From: Hymenobacter metallilatus
Lineage (GTDB): Bacteria; Bacteroidota; Bacteroidia; Cytophagales; Hymenobacteraceae
Direction of reading: 5' to 3'
Length of the DNA stretch: 64,000 nt
Assembly (NCBI RefSeq): GCF_003944705.1
Contig: NZ_RWIS01000005.1
Coordinates: 124,001 to 188,000 of the forward strand
Shown here piece by piece: positions 52,924 through 61,832 of this stretch. Numbering within the stretch: the first letter of the stretch is position 1; each line of letters starts with the position of its first letter. The translations under genes were made by a program, and so were the position numbers. The notes beneath the pieces were generated by a model. The model saw only the letters and a program-made list of their open reading frames with translations. It made no database searches and had not been told where the DNA came from.

Positions 52924-53211
52924 ATGGCTACTTCCATCACCCATCAGGTCCACGACCAGGAATTTACACTGAAACGGCAGGGTCACTCGGCTGAGCTGGC
53001 ATATAGCTACCCCAGCCCCGGCATCATCGACTTCACGCATACCTATGTGGAGGAAGCCTTACGGGGGCAGGGTGTAGGCGAGCAGCTGGCGGAGGCGGGC
53101 TTGGCCTATGCCCGGCAGCAGCAGCTACGAGTGCGGGCAAGCTGCCCCTTTGTGCAGGCGTACCTACAGCGCCACCCCCAGCACGCCGATCTGCTGGAAC
53201 TCCGTACCTGA
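52924..53211 (+). CDS. Minimal GNAT-like N-acetyltransferase (YjdJ type)
   Basis: A 95-aa single-domain protein of the Gcn5-related YjdJ/COG2388 group: SAELAYSYPSPGIIDFTHTYVEEALRGQGVGEQLAEAGLAYARQQQLRVRASCPFVQAYLQRHPQHADLL. It keeps the acetyl-CoA loop (RGQGVG) and the CPFV cysteine. Substrate unknown. The ATG at 52924 is chosen over an upstream frame opening at 52825 because it begins the family N-terminus. Confidence 0.9.
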   Translation: MATSITHQVHDQEFTLKRQGHSAELAYSYPSPGIIDFTHTYVEEALRGQGVGEQLAEAGLAYARQQQLRVRASCPFVQAYLQRHPQHADLLELRT

Positions 53212-53362
53212 GGGGGCTACCTCACCCGGCAAAACCATTTGGCCCAGGAGCACGTGTAACCAGCTGATTTGTCGTTTTTTAATGGAATCTTAATTCCTGG
53301 CGTACGGGAAAAGAGTACCTTTCCTTCTGTAAGCTTATCTGCTCCTCTCAGGCTTTCACTCA

Positions 53363-54250
53363 ATGGTTACGTTCCACGTCCTCACCGATTTTTCGGCAGC
53401 GGCAACCAATGCGCTGCATTACGCCGTGGTGCTGGCCCGACACGTAGGAGGGCTTGTGCACCTGTGGCACATGCTGCCGGCCAGGCAGGCCAGCAGTGCT
53501 GCTTATTTTGGTAGCCCGGGCGCTGTTTGCACGGCTGCCCAGGCCCAGGCTTCCCTGCTGGAGGTAGCCCGGAAAGTAGAGCAATACGTACCCTGTGCTA
53601 CCTCTTTACTGCTGGAAAACCCTATGCAACATCTGGTGGCTACATTGGGCACCAAGGCTGGCAACGTGGTGGTGGTAGGTAATGCCAACCCGGTTAAATC
53701 TATGCAGGCAGCAGCTTCCAGTGCTGCCCTACGTTTGGTGCAAACTCTGGCCCAGCCCTTGTTGGTGGTGCCAATTACCTACCGGGCTGGGGCCATACCC
53801 CGCCGCGTGGTCCTGGATACCGACCGGCAGAAAGTGCGTTTGCCAGTGGCTGCTTCCACTATCCCCTGTCTGCTGGCACAGCTCACCGACTCCAGTCAGC
53901 CGCTTACCCTCTCGCACCTGCCCGGCGACGTGGAGGACCTGTTAAACCGGGTGATTCCCTCCGTAGTGGGCCTGCACGTGTATACTAGCCCCGCTTCGCC
54001 GGAACTGGTTGATGTGGCCAATAATATTCAGGCAACCGGCCTGCTACACGGAGTAGCTCATACCGTTACTTCCACTCGTTATCCTTCTATCGAGGAAGGT
54101 ATCCGGTACGCGGCTGATCGGCACCAGGCCGATTTGCTGACTTTTGTTACCCGGCAGCGCATGTATCCGGGCAAACAGTTTCTGCGGAGTGTAACAGCTG
54201 GCTTGCTGGCGCACAGCCGTATTCCCGTACTCACCATCCCGGAAATCTAG
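53363..54250 (+). CDS. Universal stress protein, tandem domain
   Basis: A 295-aa protein, again with two UspA-like halves (VLTDFSAAATNALHYAVVLARHVGGLVHLWHML; second half ADRHQADLLTFVTRQRMYPGKQFLRSVTAGLLAHSRIPVLTI). It closely parallels the USP at 49367 in length and end motif, so the two are probably paralogues that flank the ars/disordered-protein block. Upstream a TACCTTTC box at 53316-53323 approximates a -7 element. Confidence 0.88.
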   Translation: MVTFHVLTDFSAAATNALHYAVVLARHVGGLVHLWHMLPARQASSAAYFGSPGAVCTAAQAQASLLEVARKVEQYVPCATSLLLENPMQHLVATLGTKAGNVVVVGNANPVKSMQAAASSAALRLVQTLAQPLLVVPITYRAGAIPRRVVLDTDRQKVRLPVAASTIPCLLAQLTDSSQPLTLSHLPGDVEDLLNRVIPSVVGLHVYTSPASPELVDVANNIQATGLLHGVAHTVTSTRYPSIEEGIRYAADRHQADLLTFVTRQRMYPGKQFLRSVTAGLLAHSRIPVLTIPEI

Positions 54251-54312
54251 AACCAGACGGCTCGTTTATTCTCCTATAGCTTGTGTTTGCATCTCATAAC
54301 CAACCGCATGTG

Positions 54313-54344
54313 AAAAGGGCCCGCACTGCAATGCGGGCCCTTTT
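54313..54344 (+). terminator. Terminator after the second universal stress protein
   Basis: 13-bp perfect stem (54313-54325 with 54332-54344, AAAAGGGCCCGCA arm) ending in TTTT. A second weaker hairpin (AAGGCCCGC/GCGGGCCTT, 54472-54504) lies nearer the endonuclease stop and may serve that gene. Confidence 0.8.
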
Positions 54345-54543
54345 AGCTGCCACAGGTTCGGATAGATACAATGATACAGCGGGTAGCTAGCAGGAGCCCG
54401 GCAGCATCCTCACCCGGTACTGCTACACTGGCCTGCCCAGCTAACCGGCCCCGGCGGATGCCGGCAGCAAGAAGGCCCGCATCCGGGGGCTGGAGGCGGG
54501 CCTTATGGTACTCAACTATCCGACAAGTAATTAGCTGCGGGAT

Positions 54544-56871
54544 TTAGTGCTGCACGGCTACCCGGCTGCTGTAGCGTACCCCATCAACGGTTACCCGCAC
54601 GGTGTACAAGCCACTGCGTAACGTATGCACCGCTACCGGGGTGGTTTCGGCTGCCGATGTGATTACTGTGCGGTGGAGAACTTCCTGACCCAGAGCATTG
54701 AAGAAGCGAATAGTAGCGGTGTGGCGACCCCGCAACTCCGGCAAGCGTACCTGCACGTTGTCAGCGGCGGGATTCGGGAACACCTCAATACCAACGTTCA
54801 GGGGCGCTGCTTTGGTGGTGGCCGTTGTGATGCAGCCGCTGGTATGGCTCCCCACGTTGGTATACACGTCCGTACCAACAAACTGCCATTCACTGGCCGC
54901 CTGGCTCCACCGCTTTTGGCCGGCATTCACGGTGGCTTTGCGCACCAGCGTGGCGTTGGTGGTAGAGCCGCCGCCCGGCAGCTGCCAGCCACCAGCCGGT
55001 TGCTGACCAATCACCCCGATAACATCCAGCGTATCGGTACCATCCAGCAGCAACAGCGCATCGTCGCCGTTAAAAAAGCCCACGTTGGATTGCAGATCGG
55101 TTTGGGCTGCCACTACCGGCGAGGCTACGCCGGTGTTGGCAATTACGTACACGTCGCCGGGGGCAATGGTGCCGGTGAGGGCCTGCGTGGCCGTGGGCGA
55201 GGTGGCACCGTTGGCAAACAGCCGTACCTCAATACCCGCCAGGCTAATGGGAGCCGGCGAGGGGTTATAGATTTCTATCACCTTGGTATTGCTGGTGTTA
55301 CCTTCCACATATTCCGAGAAAAACAAATCGGTGCAGGGGGAGCCGGCCGGAGCCTGGTCGTCGTTGGTAATCGTGAGCACGTGGGCCGAGGGCGCACCCA
55401 GCACGGCCCCGCCGGTAGTGGGAGTACCCAGTACCAGACGCACCGTTTCGTTGGGCTCCGGCTGCGCATCGGCTACTACCGCTACCACTACCGGAAAAGT
55501 TTGCGTAGCCTGACCGGCCACAAAGGTGAGGGAAGTGGTGCTGAGGGTATAATCGGCGGGAGAAGTAGCGGTGGTGCCGCTGGAACTTACCGTAACCGGA
55601 ATGGTCACGTTGGCAGTTGGGGCACTGCCGCTCAGCGTTACATTCACGGTGTAGGTGCTGGTACCCGCACTGCCTTCTGCCAAGCTTCCAGTTGCCGAGG
55701 CAAACCGGATAGTGGGAGCCGCTCCATCGTCGTTGGTAATCGTCAGCTCCTGTGAGGCCGGGCCGCCTACTGCCCCACCCGTGGAGGGGTTGCTGAGAGC
55801 CAGTACTACCGTTTCGTCGGCTTCGGCCTGGGTGTCGCCATTCACGGTTACGGTCACAGTCTGGGAGGTCTGGCCGGCGGCGAAGGTCAGCGTCTGGGGC
55901 GAGGTGAAGGTAAAGTCGGAGCCGGCCGTGGCCGTGGAGTTGGCTGCATCCAGCGCTACCTGCACCGTGAGGGCCGAGGTGGGGGCGGGCGTCACGTTAA
56001 TTGTGGCCGTGTAGGTGCTGGTGCCAGTGTTGCCTTCCGCAATGCTGGCGGTAGCCGCCGAAAACGAGAAGGTAGGCAGCACCTGGAAGCCCCAGGCCCG
56101 GGCTACCAGATCGGGGTAGGCAATGTAAGGGTTGAAATTACCCTGACTCTTGGCGGCGCGCCGGTTACGCTCCCGCTCCCGGGCATCTACTGGGTCGGCC
56201 AGGTGCCACTGGTACAAGGTGTTCACATCCGCAGCAGCCGTAATTACGTCTTTACCCGGGTCGAAGGCCTGACCCTGGTGCATGGTATAGAAGTAGAAGA
56301 TAGCCCGGGCCAGGTTGCCCTTATGATCCTCACGCGGCTCAAACTGTGAGTTGGTATCCTCGCTGTATTCGTCAATGTTGGCCGTCGGGATGGTGGTCTG
56401 GCTGGCGTTGTTGCGCATCCAGAGCTGGGTTTGGGCATCCGGAATTTCCGCAAACGGGTCGGAACCCCGGTTGGAGTTCCAAGTGTCATAAGTCGGGAAC
56501 AGGTGGTGAATATCGGAGCGCATCCGCACCGCCTCATTAAACCACGACTGGGGCACGGTGTGCTCACAGTTGATGCGGGTTACGCCGCTGGGGCTGGTGC
56601 TGGCGGAGTCCAGCCGGACGGTTTCGGTGTAGCCGGAGTATACGCACACCACGCGCCCATTCTGGTTGTCCACGAAGTTGTACATCTTGCCACGGGCATC
56701 GTTGTAGCTCAGTACCACCCGCTTACCATCGTACCAGTTCTGACGGAGCCAGTCTTTCAGGGGCTGACCCTGCAGTGAGGTAGGAGGCGCAGCGGGCATT
56801 GTTTGCGCAGAAGCCGCTACCGAGCCAAGGCTCAAGGCTGCTCCTACCATCCAGGAGAAAAAGTGCTTCAT
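54544..56871 (-). CDS. Secreted endonuclease I with Calx-beta, lamin-tail and T9SS domains
   Basis: A 775-aa extracellular nuclease. It has a signal peptide (1-23), and an endonuclease I (EndA/NucM-like, His-Me finger) domain about 30-265 with INCEHTVPQSWFN (catalytic His104) and MRSDIHHLFPTYDTWNSNRGSDPFAEI. Two Calx-beta repeats follow (about 272-385 and 385-505, each with SIAEGNTGTSTYTA/SLAEGSAGTSTYTV and ADETVVLALSNP/PNETVRLVLGTP). Then come a lamin-tail domain (about 512-650, LFFSEYVEGNTSNTKVIEIYNPS) and a Por sorting domain (about 700-775, GIEVFPNPAADNVQV). It probably degrades environmental DNA for nutrition. Confidence 0.94.
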   Translation of the reverse strand: MKHFFSWMVGAALSLGSVAASAQTMPAAPPTSLQGQPLKDWLRQNWYDGKRVVLSYNDARGKMYNFVDNQNGRVVCVYSGYTETVRLDSASTSPSGVTRINCEHTVPQSWFNEAVRMRSDIHHLFPTYDTWNSNRGSDPFAEIPDAQTQLWMRNNASQTTIPTANIDEYSEDTNSQFEPREDHKGNLARAIFYFYTMHQGQAFDPGKDVITAAADVNTLYQWHLADPVDARERERNRRAAKSQGNFNPYIAYPDLVARAWGFQVLPTFSFSAATASIAEGNTGTSTYTATINVTPAPTSALTVQVALDAANSTATAGSDFTFTSPQTLTFAAGQTSQTVTVTVNGDTQAEADETVVLALSNPSTGGAVGGPASQELTITNDDGAAPTIRFASATGSLAEGSAGTSTYTVNVTLSGSAPTANVTIPVTVSSSGTTATSPADYTLSTTSLTFVAGQATQTFPVVVAVVADAQPEPNETVRLVLGTPTTGGAVLGAPSAHVLTITNDDQAPAGSPCTDLFFSEYVEGNTSNTKVIEIYNPSPAPISLAGIEVRLFANGATSPTATQALTGTIAPGDVYVIANTGVASPVVAAQTDLQSNVGFFNGDDALLLLDGTDTLDVIGVIGQQPAGGWQLPGGGSTTNATLVRKATVNAGQKRWSQAASEWQFVGTDVYTNVGSHTSGCITTATTKAAPLNVGIEVFPNPAADNVQVRLPELRGRHTATIRFFNALGQEVLHRTVITSAAETTPVAVHTLRSGLYTVRVTVDGVRYSSRVAVQH

Positions 56872-57036
56872 TAACGGGGGGGAAGGTGTGTGAGAATGAA
56901 AGAGGAATACAAATGTCGTACTCTTTTAGGAAACCCTGACACGCAACCGGCTGGCCATCTGCAAGAATAACCTGCCCGTAACCTCTCCGCTGTCCATACG
57001 CTTCCGCAACCACTCATCCGGAAGCCGGGCCACAAA

Positions 57037-57061
57037 AAAGCCAGCCCGGAAGGCTGGCTTT
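57037..57061 (-). terminator. Terminator of the fasciclin gene
   Basis: 10-bp stem (57037-57046 with 57052-57061, AAAGCCAGCC arm), with a U-run on the minus strand, about 30 nt past the stop. Confidence 0.75.
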
Positions 57062-57088
57062 GGTGTTTCTCAACAAAGTAAGAAGAGG

Positions 57089-57811
57089 CTACTTGGTGGG
57101 CATCAGGACGGTGTCAATTACGTGCGTAACCCCATTTTTAGATACCACATCAGCAATGGCTACGTTGGCCATACCGCCTTTGGCGTCATGAATCATCACC
57201 ATGTTGCCGTTGCGGTGTACCGTCAGGGCTTCTCCTTCCACGGTAGTCAGCGTCTGGCCATCTTTCAGGTCGGCAGCCAACAGGCGGCCCGGTACTACGT
57301 GGTAGGTGAGGATGGTCGTGAGCTTCTGTTTGTTTTCGGGCATCACCAGCGTATTCACCGTGCCGGCGGGCAGCTTATCGAAAGCAGCATTGGTGGGGGC
57401 AAACACCGTAAAGGGACCAGCCCCTTTCAAGGTTTCTACCAAGCCGGCCGCTTTTACCGCAGCCACCAGCGTGGTGTGGTCGGCCGAAGTAACCGCATTA
57501 TCCACGATATCCTTATCGGGGGTCATCATGGAACCGCCCACCATTACGCCATTACCGGTCGTCATGGTCATATCCTTCATGTCCTTGCCTTCCCGGGGCT
57601 TGGTGGTGGCCTTAATTTTGGCCCCGTCCTCTGACTTGCCTTTTACCTTGGTTTTGCCGTCATCGGCCACCTTGGTTTTGGTGGTCATTTCACCATCCTT
57701 GGTTTTCGTCTTTTCGTCGTCCGACTTGCTTTTCATTTTGCCCTGGGCCACGGCCGAGCCAGTCGTCAGCGTGAAGGCCAGTGCCAGGGTAGAGAGCAGA
57801 TACTTGTTCAT
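57089..57811 (-). CDS. Secreted fasciclin-domain protein
   Basis: A 240-aa exported protein. It has a signal peptide (1-22), then a Lys/Asp/Thr-rich low-complexity stretch (about 24-80, repeats of KTKxKDG/KTKVK), then one FAS1 domain (about 105-238). The domain is IVDNAVTSADHTTLVAAVKAAGLVETLKGAGPFTVFAPTNAAFDKLP with the H2-box VIDTVLMPT and the conserved YHVVPG. FAS1 domains mediate adhesion. The charged linker may contact cell-surface polymers. Cell attachment is by noncovalent interaction only, since no sorting or lipid signal is present. Confidence 0.92.
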   Translation of the reverse strand: MNKYLLSTLALAFTLTTGSAVAQGKMKSKSDDEKTKTKDGEMTTKTKVADDGKTKVKGKSEDGAKIKATTKPREGKDMKDMTMTTGNGVMVGGSMMTPDKDIVDNAVTSADHTTLVAAVKAAGLVETLKGAGPFTVFAPTNAAFDKLPAGTVNTLVMPENKQKLTTILTYHVVPGRLLAADLKDGQTLTTVEGEALTVHRNGNMVMIHDAKGGMANVAIADVVSKNGVTHVIDTVLMPTK

Positions 57812-58174
57812 AAGACAGAAGGGTTGAGGGTGGACACCCTGTGAGAGAAAATGTCTGCCTTGTACGCCAACCTCAACAGAAAGGATATAGAACAGGTGTT
57901 TTTGATGGATACGTAACGAAAGCTTAACTGCTCTGTGCTAGCGTAAAGTGTCTACCTTTTCACCATGAGTTCCTGTACGCAATATTCAAAGTATGTGCTA
58001 TGTAGCCTGCACTGCAGCAGGCCAAAGGATGTAGCCGTTTCATGCACGGCGTTATGAATATTAGAAAAGCGGCACCTCTCGTCTTCGAGTGGAACGGCCT
58101 TCTCCAGAAGGCTCGCAGAAGAAAACGCGAAATGTCGCGTCCTTACAACACGTGTGAAAATGATATAGTATGGA
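57812..58174. other. Intergenic gap with a half type A repeat
   Basis: 363 bp with no credible gene. The part 58122-58149 carries one arm of the type A element (AACGCGAAATGTCGCGTCC). The rest shows no clear structure. An open frame from 58042 is mostly antisense to the acyltransferase and is not accepted. Confidence 0.5.
58122..58149. repeat. Half copy of the type A repeat arm
   Basis: Contains ACGCGAAATGTCGCGTCC, matching the palindromic core of the arms at 10455-10596 with one or two differences. No partner arm is found nearby, so it looks like a decayed or single-arm copy. Confidence 0.55.
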
Positions 58175-59289
58175 CTACGCCTTCAGTCGTTTGCGCAGGT
58201 TCATTACGAAGCGCTCAACATATGTATGAAGCAACGTGGCCAGCACCAACGTTAATACCCATAACAGCCCCATTCCTAGCAACGATTTTAAATACGATGG
58301 CAGGGCCAAGGATTGCACCAGGGGAATAACAAGCTGATTATGAATCAGGGAGCTATGCAATAAATGCATGGAATAGGAAATCAGACTGATGTGGGTGATG
58401 GCCGAGCCTGCTAAACCGCGGCTTCTTTTCCAAGTGCTCAGCAACGGCAATACGAACATGACGGCCAGCGGATAGCAACCGAAATGGAAAACACCGAAGA
58501 ATAGGTTGAGCTCATCCACCGAGGCCGGACCAGTAAGGGAATACACTACCACCACGCCACCTATAAACTTTGCTAACCGCCACCGAACCCAAGTGCCCGG
58601 GTAGTAGAATGCCCACCACGCAGCCACCATCCCGTACATAAGCGAGTCGAGGCGTAGTAGTACAATTTTGTAGAAGTGGTTCTGCCATTCCGCCAGTGAT
58701 GTCGGCTGAAAATGCATGTAGTAGCTGTACCGGTACAGGGTAGTAGCCAGTAGCAACGTAATGGCAGTTGTGAGAACGGCAATTTTGGGCGGCAGCCGTA
58801 ACGCACAAAGTGCAACTACAACCGGGGCAGACACCAGATAAAACCACTCCTCGACTGCCAACGACCACGCTTCGCCGTAATTGGGGTGATGTACCCAGTT
58901 GAAATTCTGGAGGAAGACGAAGTAAGCCGGGTAGTTCTCCAGTGGAAAAATGCCAAGCTGTGTTTCCAGCAGAATAGTAACGAGCAATACTAGATAGTAG
59001 GGGGCAAGGTGCGCAGCCACCGCCGCAGCCAGAAGTCCCACAACGTATGCAAGCAGGCTAGCCTGCTTTCCATTGTCCTGATCAAAATTCCTCCAATAAG
59101 AAACCCCGATAAAACAAAGAATATGGCCACCCCATCAAACCGGTTGATATAGCGGTGGAAGAAAGTAAAGCTAGGCGAAACCCAAACTGCCCCATGTACC
59201 AACACAACCGAGCAGATGGCAAATGCGCGCAATGCATCTAAACCAAATACACGGTTGCTGCTTTCAGGTGAGCGAAGTAGCAACGGCAT
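58175..59289 (-). pseudogene. Acyltransferase family 3 gene, interrupted by a frameshift
   Basis: The reading begins at 59289 with the O-acyltransferase N-terminus (VFGLDALRAFAICSVVLVHGAVW, then FDGVAIFFVLSGFLIGGIL) and runs in one frame to a stop at 58990 (ending LRRWLRTLPPTI). The continuation is in another frame (PYYLVLLVTILLETQLGIF onward to 58175), which carries the rest of the integral-membrane domain. Shifting the frame at a run of five C (minus strand, about 58999-59003, the ttgcccccta stretch) joins LRTLPP to YYLVLL as expected for the family. An intact product would be about 370 aa with ten helices, transferring acyl groups to surface sugars. The damage is either a real mutation or phase-type variation, or a sequencing error. 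Confidence 0.8.
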
Positions 59290-59673
59290 ATATATGAGAT
59301 AGATTACTGGTACTGACTACTGCAGGGAGGCGGCATTATACACTTGTGGGCAAAGCAGTAAATGAATGCCCTATTGCTTCCTGACCTACCGCTACTCGAC
59401 GGCGTGCTACCAGAAACGGCAGCGGTACGGACGTTCCTCAAATGACACAGCGTATATATAAAAAGTAAGCTCCCCGAAAGGCTTTACTCATGACAGTGCT
59501 TCCGAACAGTCTGGCAAAACAAAACCCCGATTCTGGACTGGAATCGGGGTTTCGTTACTAAGTGGTGGTCGCGCTAGAAGACGATCGTAGCGGTAAACCG
59601 TGGCAAACCCTGACAAATCCCGGTAAACGGTGGCAATTACGGCCCTTTATGCCATTCCTCAGCTTGCCATAGT
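59290..59673. other. Intergenic junction region at the left edge of the integrative element
   Basis: 384 bp between the acyltransferase and the integrase. It holds a terminator (59522-59552) and the repeats at 59591-59688. No tRNA gene or other usual attachment target is recognised, so the exact left end is not fixed. Confidence 0.5.
59522..59552. terminator. Hairpin terminator
   Basis: 12-bp perfect stem (59522-59533 with 59541-59552, AAACCCCGATTC arm) with A and T flanks. It lies just outside the repeats that flank the integrase and may mark host sequence. Confidence 0.75.
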
Positions 59674-59688
59674 TTACCACCGTTTACT
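59591..59688. repeat. Repeated GTAAACsGTGGCAA motifs beside the integrase
   Basis: Two direct copies, CGGTAAACCGTGGCAAA at 59591-59607 and CGGTAAACGGTGGCAA at 59621-59636, 30 bp apart. A third, inverted and diverged copy is around 59671-59688, overlapping the integrase stop. Spacing and place suit arm-type integrase binding sites of an attL, but the core crossover site is not identified. Confidence 0.55.
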
Positions 59689-61041
59689 ATCATTTACCGG
59701 GGCTCGTCGCACACTGGAGCCCTCAGTGTGCGACGCCCGTAATTTATCAAAAGCGGAGAGCGTGGCTACGTGCCGCTTTTGCTCCCGGCTCTTGGCATAG
59801 CGCCGGGTGGTGTTAATGCCGGAGTGACCGAGGCTGTTCTGCACCTGACCCAAATCGGCGTCACCATCGAGCAGCAGGGTGGCGAAGGTGTGCCGGGCCA
59901 GGTGGCAGGTGATGAACTGCCAGAGCGGGCCGCGGCGCTCGATACGGTGGGGGCCCCGTTGGCGCACCTGCAGCACGGGCCGGTCGATGCCGGCCAACTG
60001 GGCGGCCTCCTTAATATAGTCGTTCATCTTCTGATTGGAGAAGACGGGCAACTGGCCTTCGTAGCGCTGCCAGATTTCCACGGCCACCGGGTCCATGGCT
60101 ACGCGCACCTTCGTTTTTTTGCGCCGGCCCTTGAATTGCACGTACTCCAGGATGTGGCTGCCCTGCTCCAGCACCACGTCGGCCGGCTGCAGGGCTTTGA
60201 GGTTACCGTAGCGGGGACCGGTGAAGCAGTTGAACACGAACACGTCGCGGGCCTGGCTGATGTGGCCGGGTGGGAGGGGGGTGTCGTAGAGGGCCATTAC
60301 CTCTTCGAACAGCAGCGGCTCGATTTCTACCTCGTAGGTGTACTCGTCGGTAAGCCACTCGCAGGGCAGGCCCGCGAACTTGAGCAGCTGCCGCAGCCCG
60401 CCCACGTAGCGGCCGATGCTGTTGGACTCCAGCCCCTGCTCGCCGGTGCTCCGGTTGGGTGCCTCTTCCACCAGGTACTCGCACCACTGCTCTACCAGGT
60501 CAGAGCGGCGGGTTTTGGGGTCGGGTAGCAGCTGCTGCAGCGTTGTGCCCGGCCGGAAGGCTTCCCAGTGGGAAACGATGGGGTCGGCTTTACGCAGGTA
60601 GTTGGGGCTGTACTTGGCCCGGTAGAAGGTTTTCCACTCCTGGGCGACCTGGGCAATAGTGGCCACGGCCGGGGCGGCTGGCTCCGCTGGTGCCGGCGTG
60701 GGCTCGGAGGCCTCGGCCTGGCCCAGCACGATGAGCAGGGCCTCGCGCATCTGCTCAGCACTTACGCGCTGGCCCGCGGCCTCGGCGTCGTCGAGCAGCG
60801 TGGTGGCGGTTTTCTCCAGCTTGCCGAGCCGGCGGTTAATAGTGAGGCAGCGGCCTTCGTCCTGGGTGCTGACGCGCTGCTTTTTCGTCCAATACTTTTT
60901 GAGCACGGTGGCGCGAATGCCCAGCCGTACGGCCGGGCTGGTGCCCGGCTCAGCCGCCGGGTGCCGGGCCCAGCGCACCTCCATATATATAGGGTGCATA
61001 CCGGCCGTTGCCTTGTTGTGCAGGTAGAACCGGATAGCCAT
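59674..61041 (-). CDS. int: Tyrosine site-specific integrase
   Basis: A 455-aa tyrosine recombinase of the Bacteroidota type. An N-terminal arm-binding part (about 1-110: MAIRFYLHNKATAGMHPIYMEVRWARH) is followed by a SAM-like core-binding domain (about 130-235). The catalytic domain (about 240-425) has the first Arg in FTGPRYGNLKALQPADV, and the set His380, Arg383 (HLARHTF), His406 (LGHSG) and Tyr415 (TRRYAKS). The C-terminal tail after the Tyr is basic. It starts 3 nt after the repressor stop codon, so the pair is co-transcribed. Confidence 0.95.
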   Translation of the reverse strand: MAIRFYLHNKATAGMHPIYMEVRWARHPAAEPGTSPAVRLGIRATVLKKYWTKKQRVSTQDEGRCLTINRRLGKLEKTATTLLDDAEAAGQRVSAEQMREALLIVLGQAEASEPTPAPAEPAAPAVATIAQVAQEWKTFYRAKYSPNYLRKADPIVSHWEAFRPGTTLQQLLPDPKTRRSDLVEQWCEYLVEEAPNRSTGEQGLESNSIGRYVGGLRQLLKFAGLPCEWLTDEYTYEVEIEPLLFEEVMALYDTPLPPGHISQARDVFVFNCFTGPRYGNLKALQPADVVLEQGSHILEYVQFKGRRKKTKVRVAMDPVAVEIWQRYEGQLPVFSNQKMNDYIKEAAQLAGIDRPVLQVRQRGPHRIERRGPLWQFITCHLARHTFATLLLDGDADLGQVQNSLGHSGINTTRRYAKSREQKRHVATLSAFDKLRASHTEGSSVRRAPVNDSKRW

Positions 61042-61044
61042 CGG

Positions 61045-61728
61045 TTACTCCTCCTCCGGCATGTACACGGATTCGCCCACTTTCCAGAGGCAGTTGATGT
61101 CGCCGAGGGTGATTTCCATTTCCTCGCCGTTGCTGTCGGAGCGGAGGCGGATAAGGCCGTTCAGGTTGCTGACAATGCGTTTGATGAGGAAGGCGGGGCT
61201 ACGCAGCGAGAGGGCGTGTACGCCGGTAGCGTACTGAAAATTACCGTCCGATACGGGGCGTACCACGTGCTGGGAGCGGTCGGGGTAGCGGTCGGCCATG
61301 CTGTTGCCGCGCACCTCGATAACGGCGGCGTTGGTGTAGTCCTTGCCCGGGCGGCGTTGAATCCGGATGGTGGCAAAGTCGCCGTAGTTTCGGTCGTGGC
61401 AGCTGTTGGAGAAGGTGCCGTAGGCCACGGGCTCGATGAAAGGCAGGTCGATAAACTCTGCGTTGTCCTGGTCAATAAACATAAACTCATCTAACAGGCC
61501 CGGCGCTGGCTTCACAGCGGACGCGCGTCCAGTTTCAATATACTCTACAGTAGTTTTGTAGATTTTAGCCAGCTTCTCCAGTACTGAGGCGCGAATCTTA
61601 CTCTTATTATCAGACTCATATCGATAGATGGTCTGACGACTCATACCGATAGCTGCTGCGGCCTCCTCCAAGGTCAGGTCTGCATCATCACGAAGGCGAA
61701 TTAGTCGGGAGGCTCGTGTACTGGACAT
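61045..61728 (-). CDS. S24/LexA-like repressor with XRE helix-turn-helix
   Basis: A 227-aa phage-type repressor. The XRE HTH (about 5-66: LRDDADLTLEEAAAAIGMSRQTIYRYESDNK) is fused to an S24 peptidase domain (about 100-225), with Ser143 in EVRGNSMADRYPD and Lys183 in AFLIKRIVS as the catalytic dyad. No Ala-Gly or Cys-Gly bond occurs between the two domains, so the usual self-cleavage site is not evident. Repression could respond by another bond or by an antirepressor. It probably binds the array at 61769-61823. Confidence 0.93.
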   Translation of the reverse strand: MSSTRASRLIRLRDDADLTLEEAAAAIGMSRQTIYRYESDNKSKIRASVLEKLAKIYKTTVEYIETGRASAVKPAPGLLDEFMFIDQDNAEFIDLPFIEPVAYGTFSNSCHDRNYGDFATIRIQRRPGKDYTNAAVIEVRGNSMADRYPDRSQHVVRPVSDGNFQYATGVHALSLRSPAFLIKRIVSNLNGLIRLRSDSNGEEMEITLGDINCLWKVGESVYMPEEE

Positions 61729-61768
61729 GTGATAAGAGTGAATTCCGTGAACAAAGCAACGGAAAACT

Positions 61769-61823
61769 GTAACGGCTAGTGATAAATAGTAACAACTAGT
61801 ATTGCTTTAACACGTATTGTAAC
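61769..61823. promoter_or_regulatory. Operator array of the element repressor
   Basis: Direct repeats GTAACGGCTAGT (61769-61780) and GTAACAACTAGT (61789-61800) are spaced 20 bp. A third partial copy, GTAAC (61819-61823), is 30 bp further and lies inside the promoter spacer. Spacing of about two and three helical turns suits cooperative binding on one face. The array is in the divergent gap between the repressor and the early genes. Confidence 0.55.
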
Positions 61824-61832
61824 ATATATTTG
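61802..61832 (+). promoter_or_regulatory. Early rightward promoter of the element
   Basis: TTG at 61802-61804, 20-nt spacer, exact -7 element TATATTTG at 61825-61832. It reads into the small gene at 61858. Its spacer overlaps the third operator copy. Confidence 0.6.

Noticed and set aside
58042..58329. Plus-strand open frame of 95 codons
   Set aside because: Runs through a repeat arm and then antisense into the acyltransferase gene.
59290..59673. A tRNA gene as integration target
   Set aside because: I searched the gap by eye for a TTCGA-type T-loop with a paired acceptor stem and found none. The hairpin at 59522-59552 is a simple terminator.
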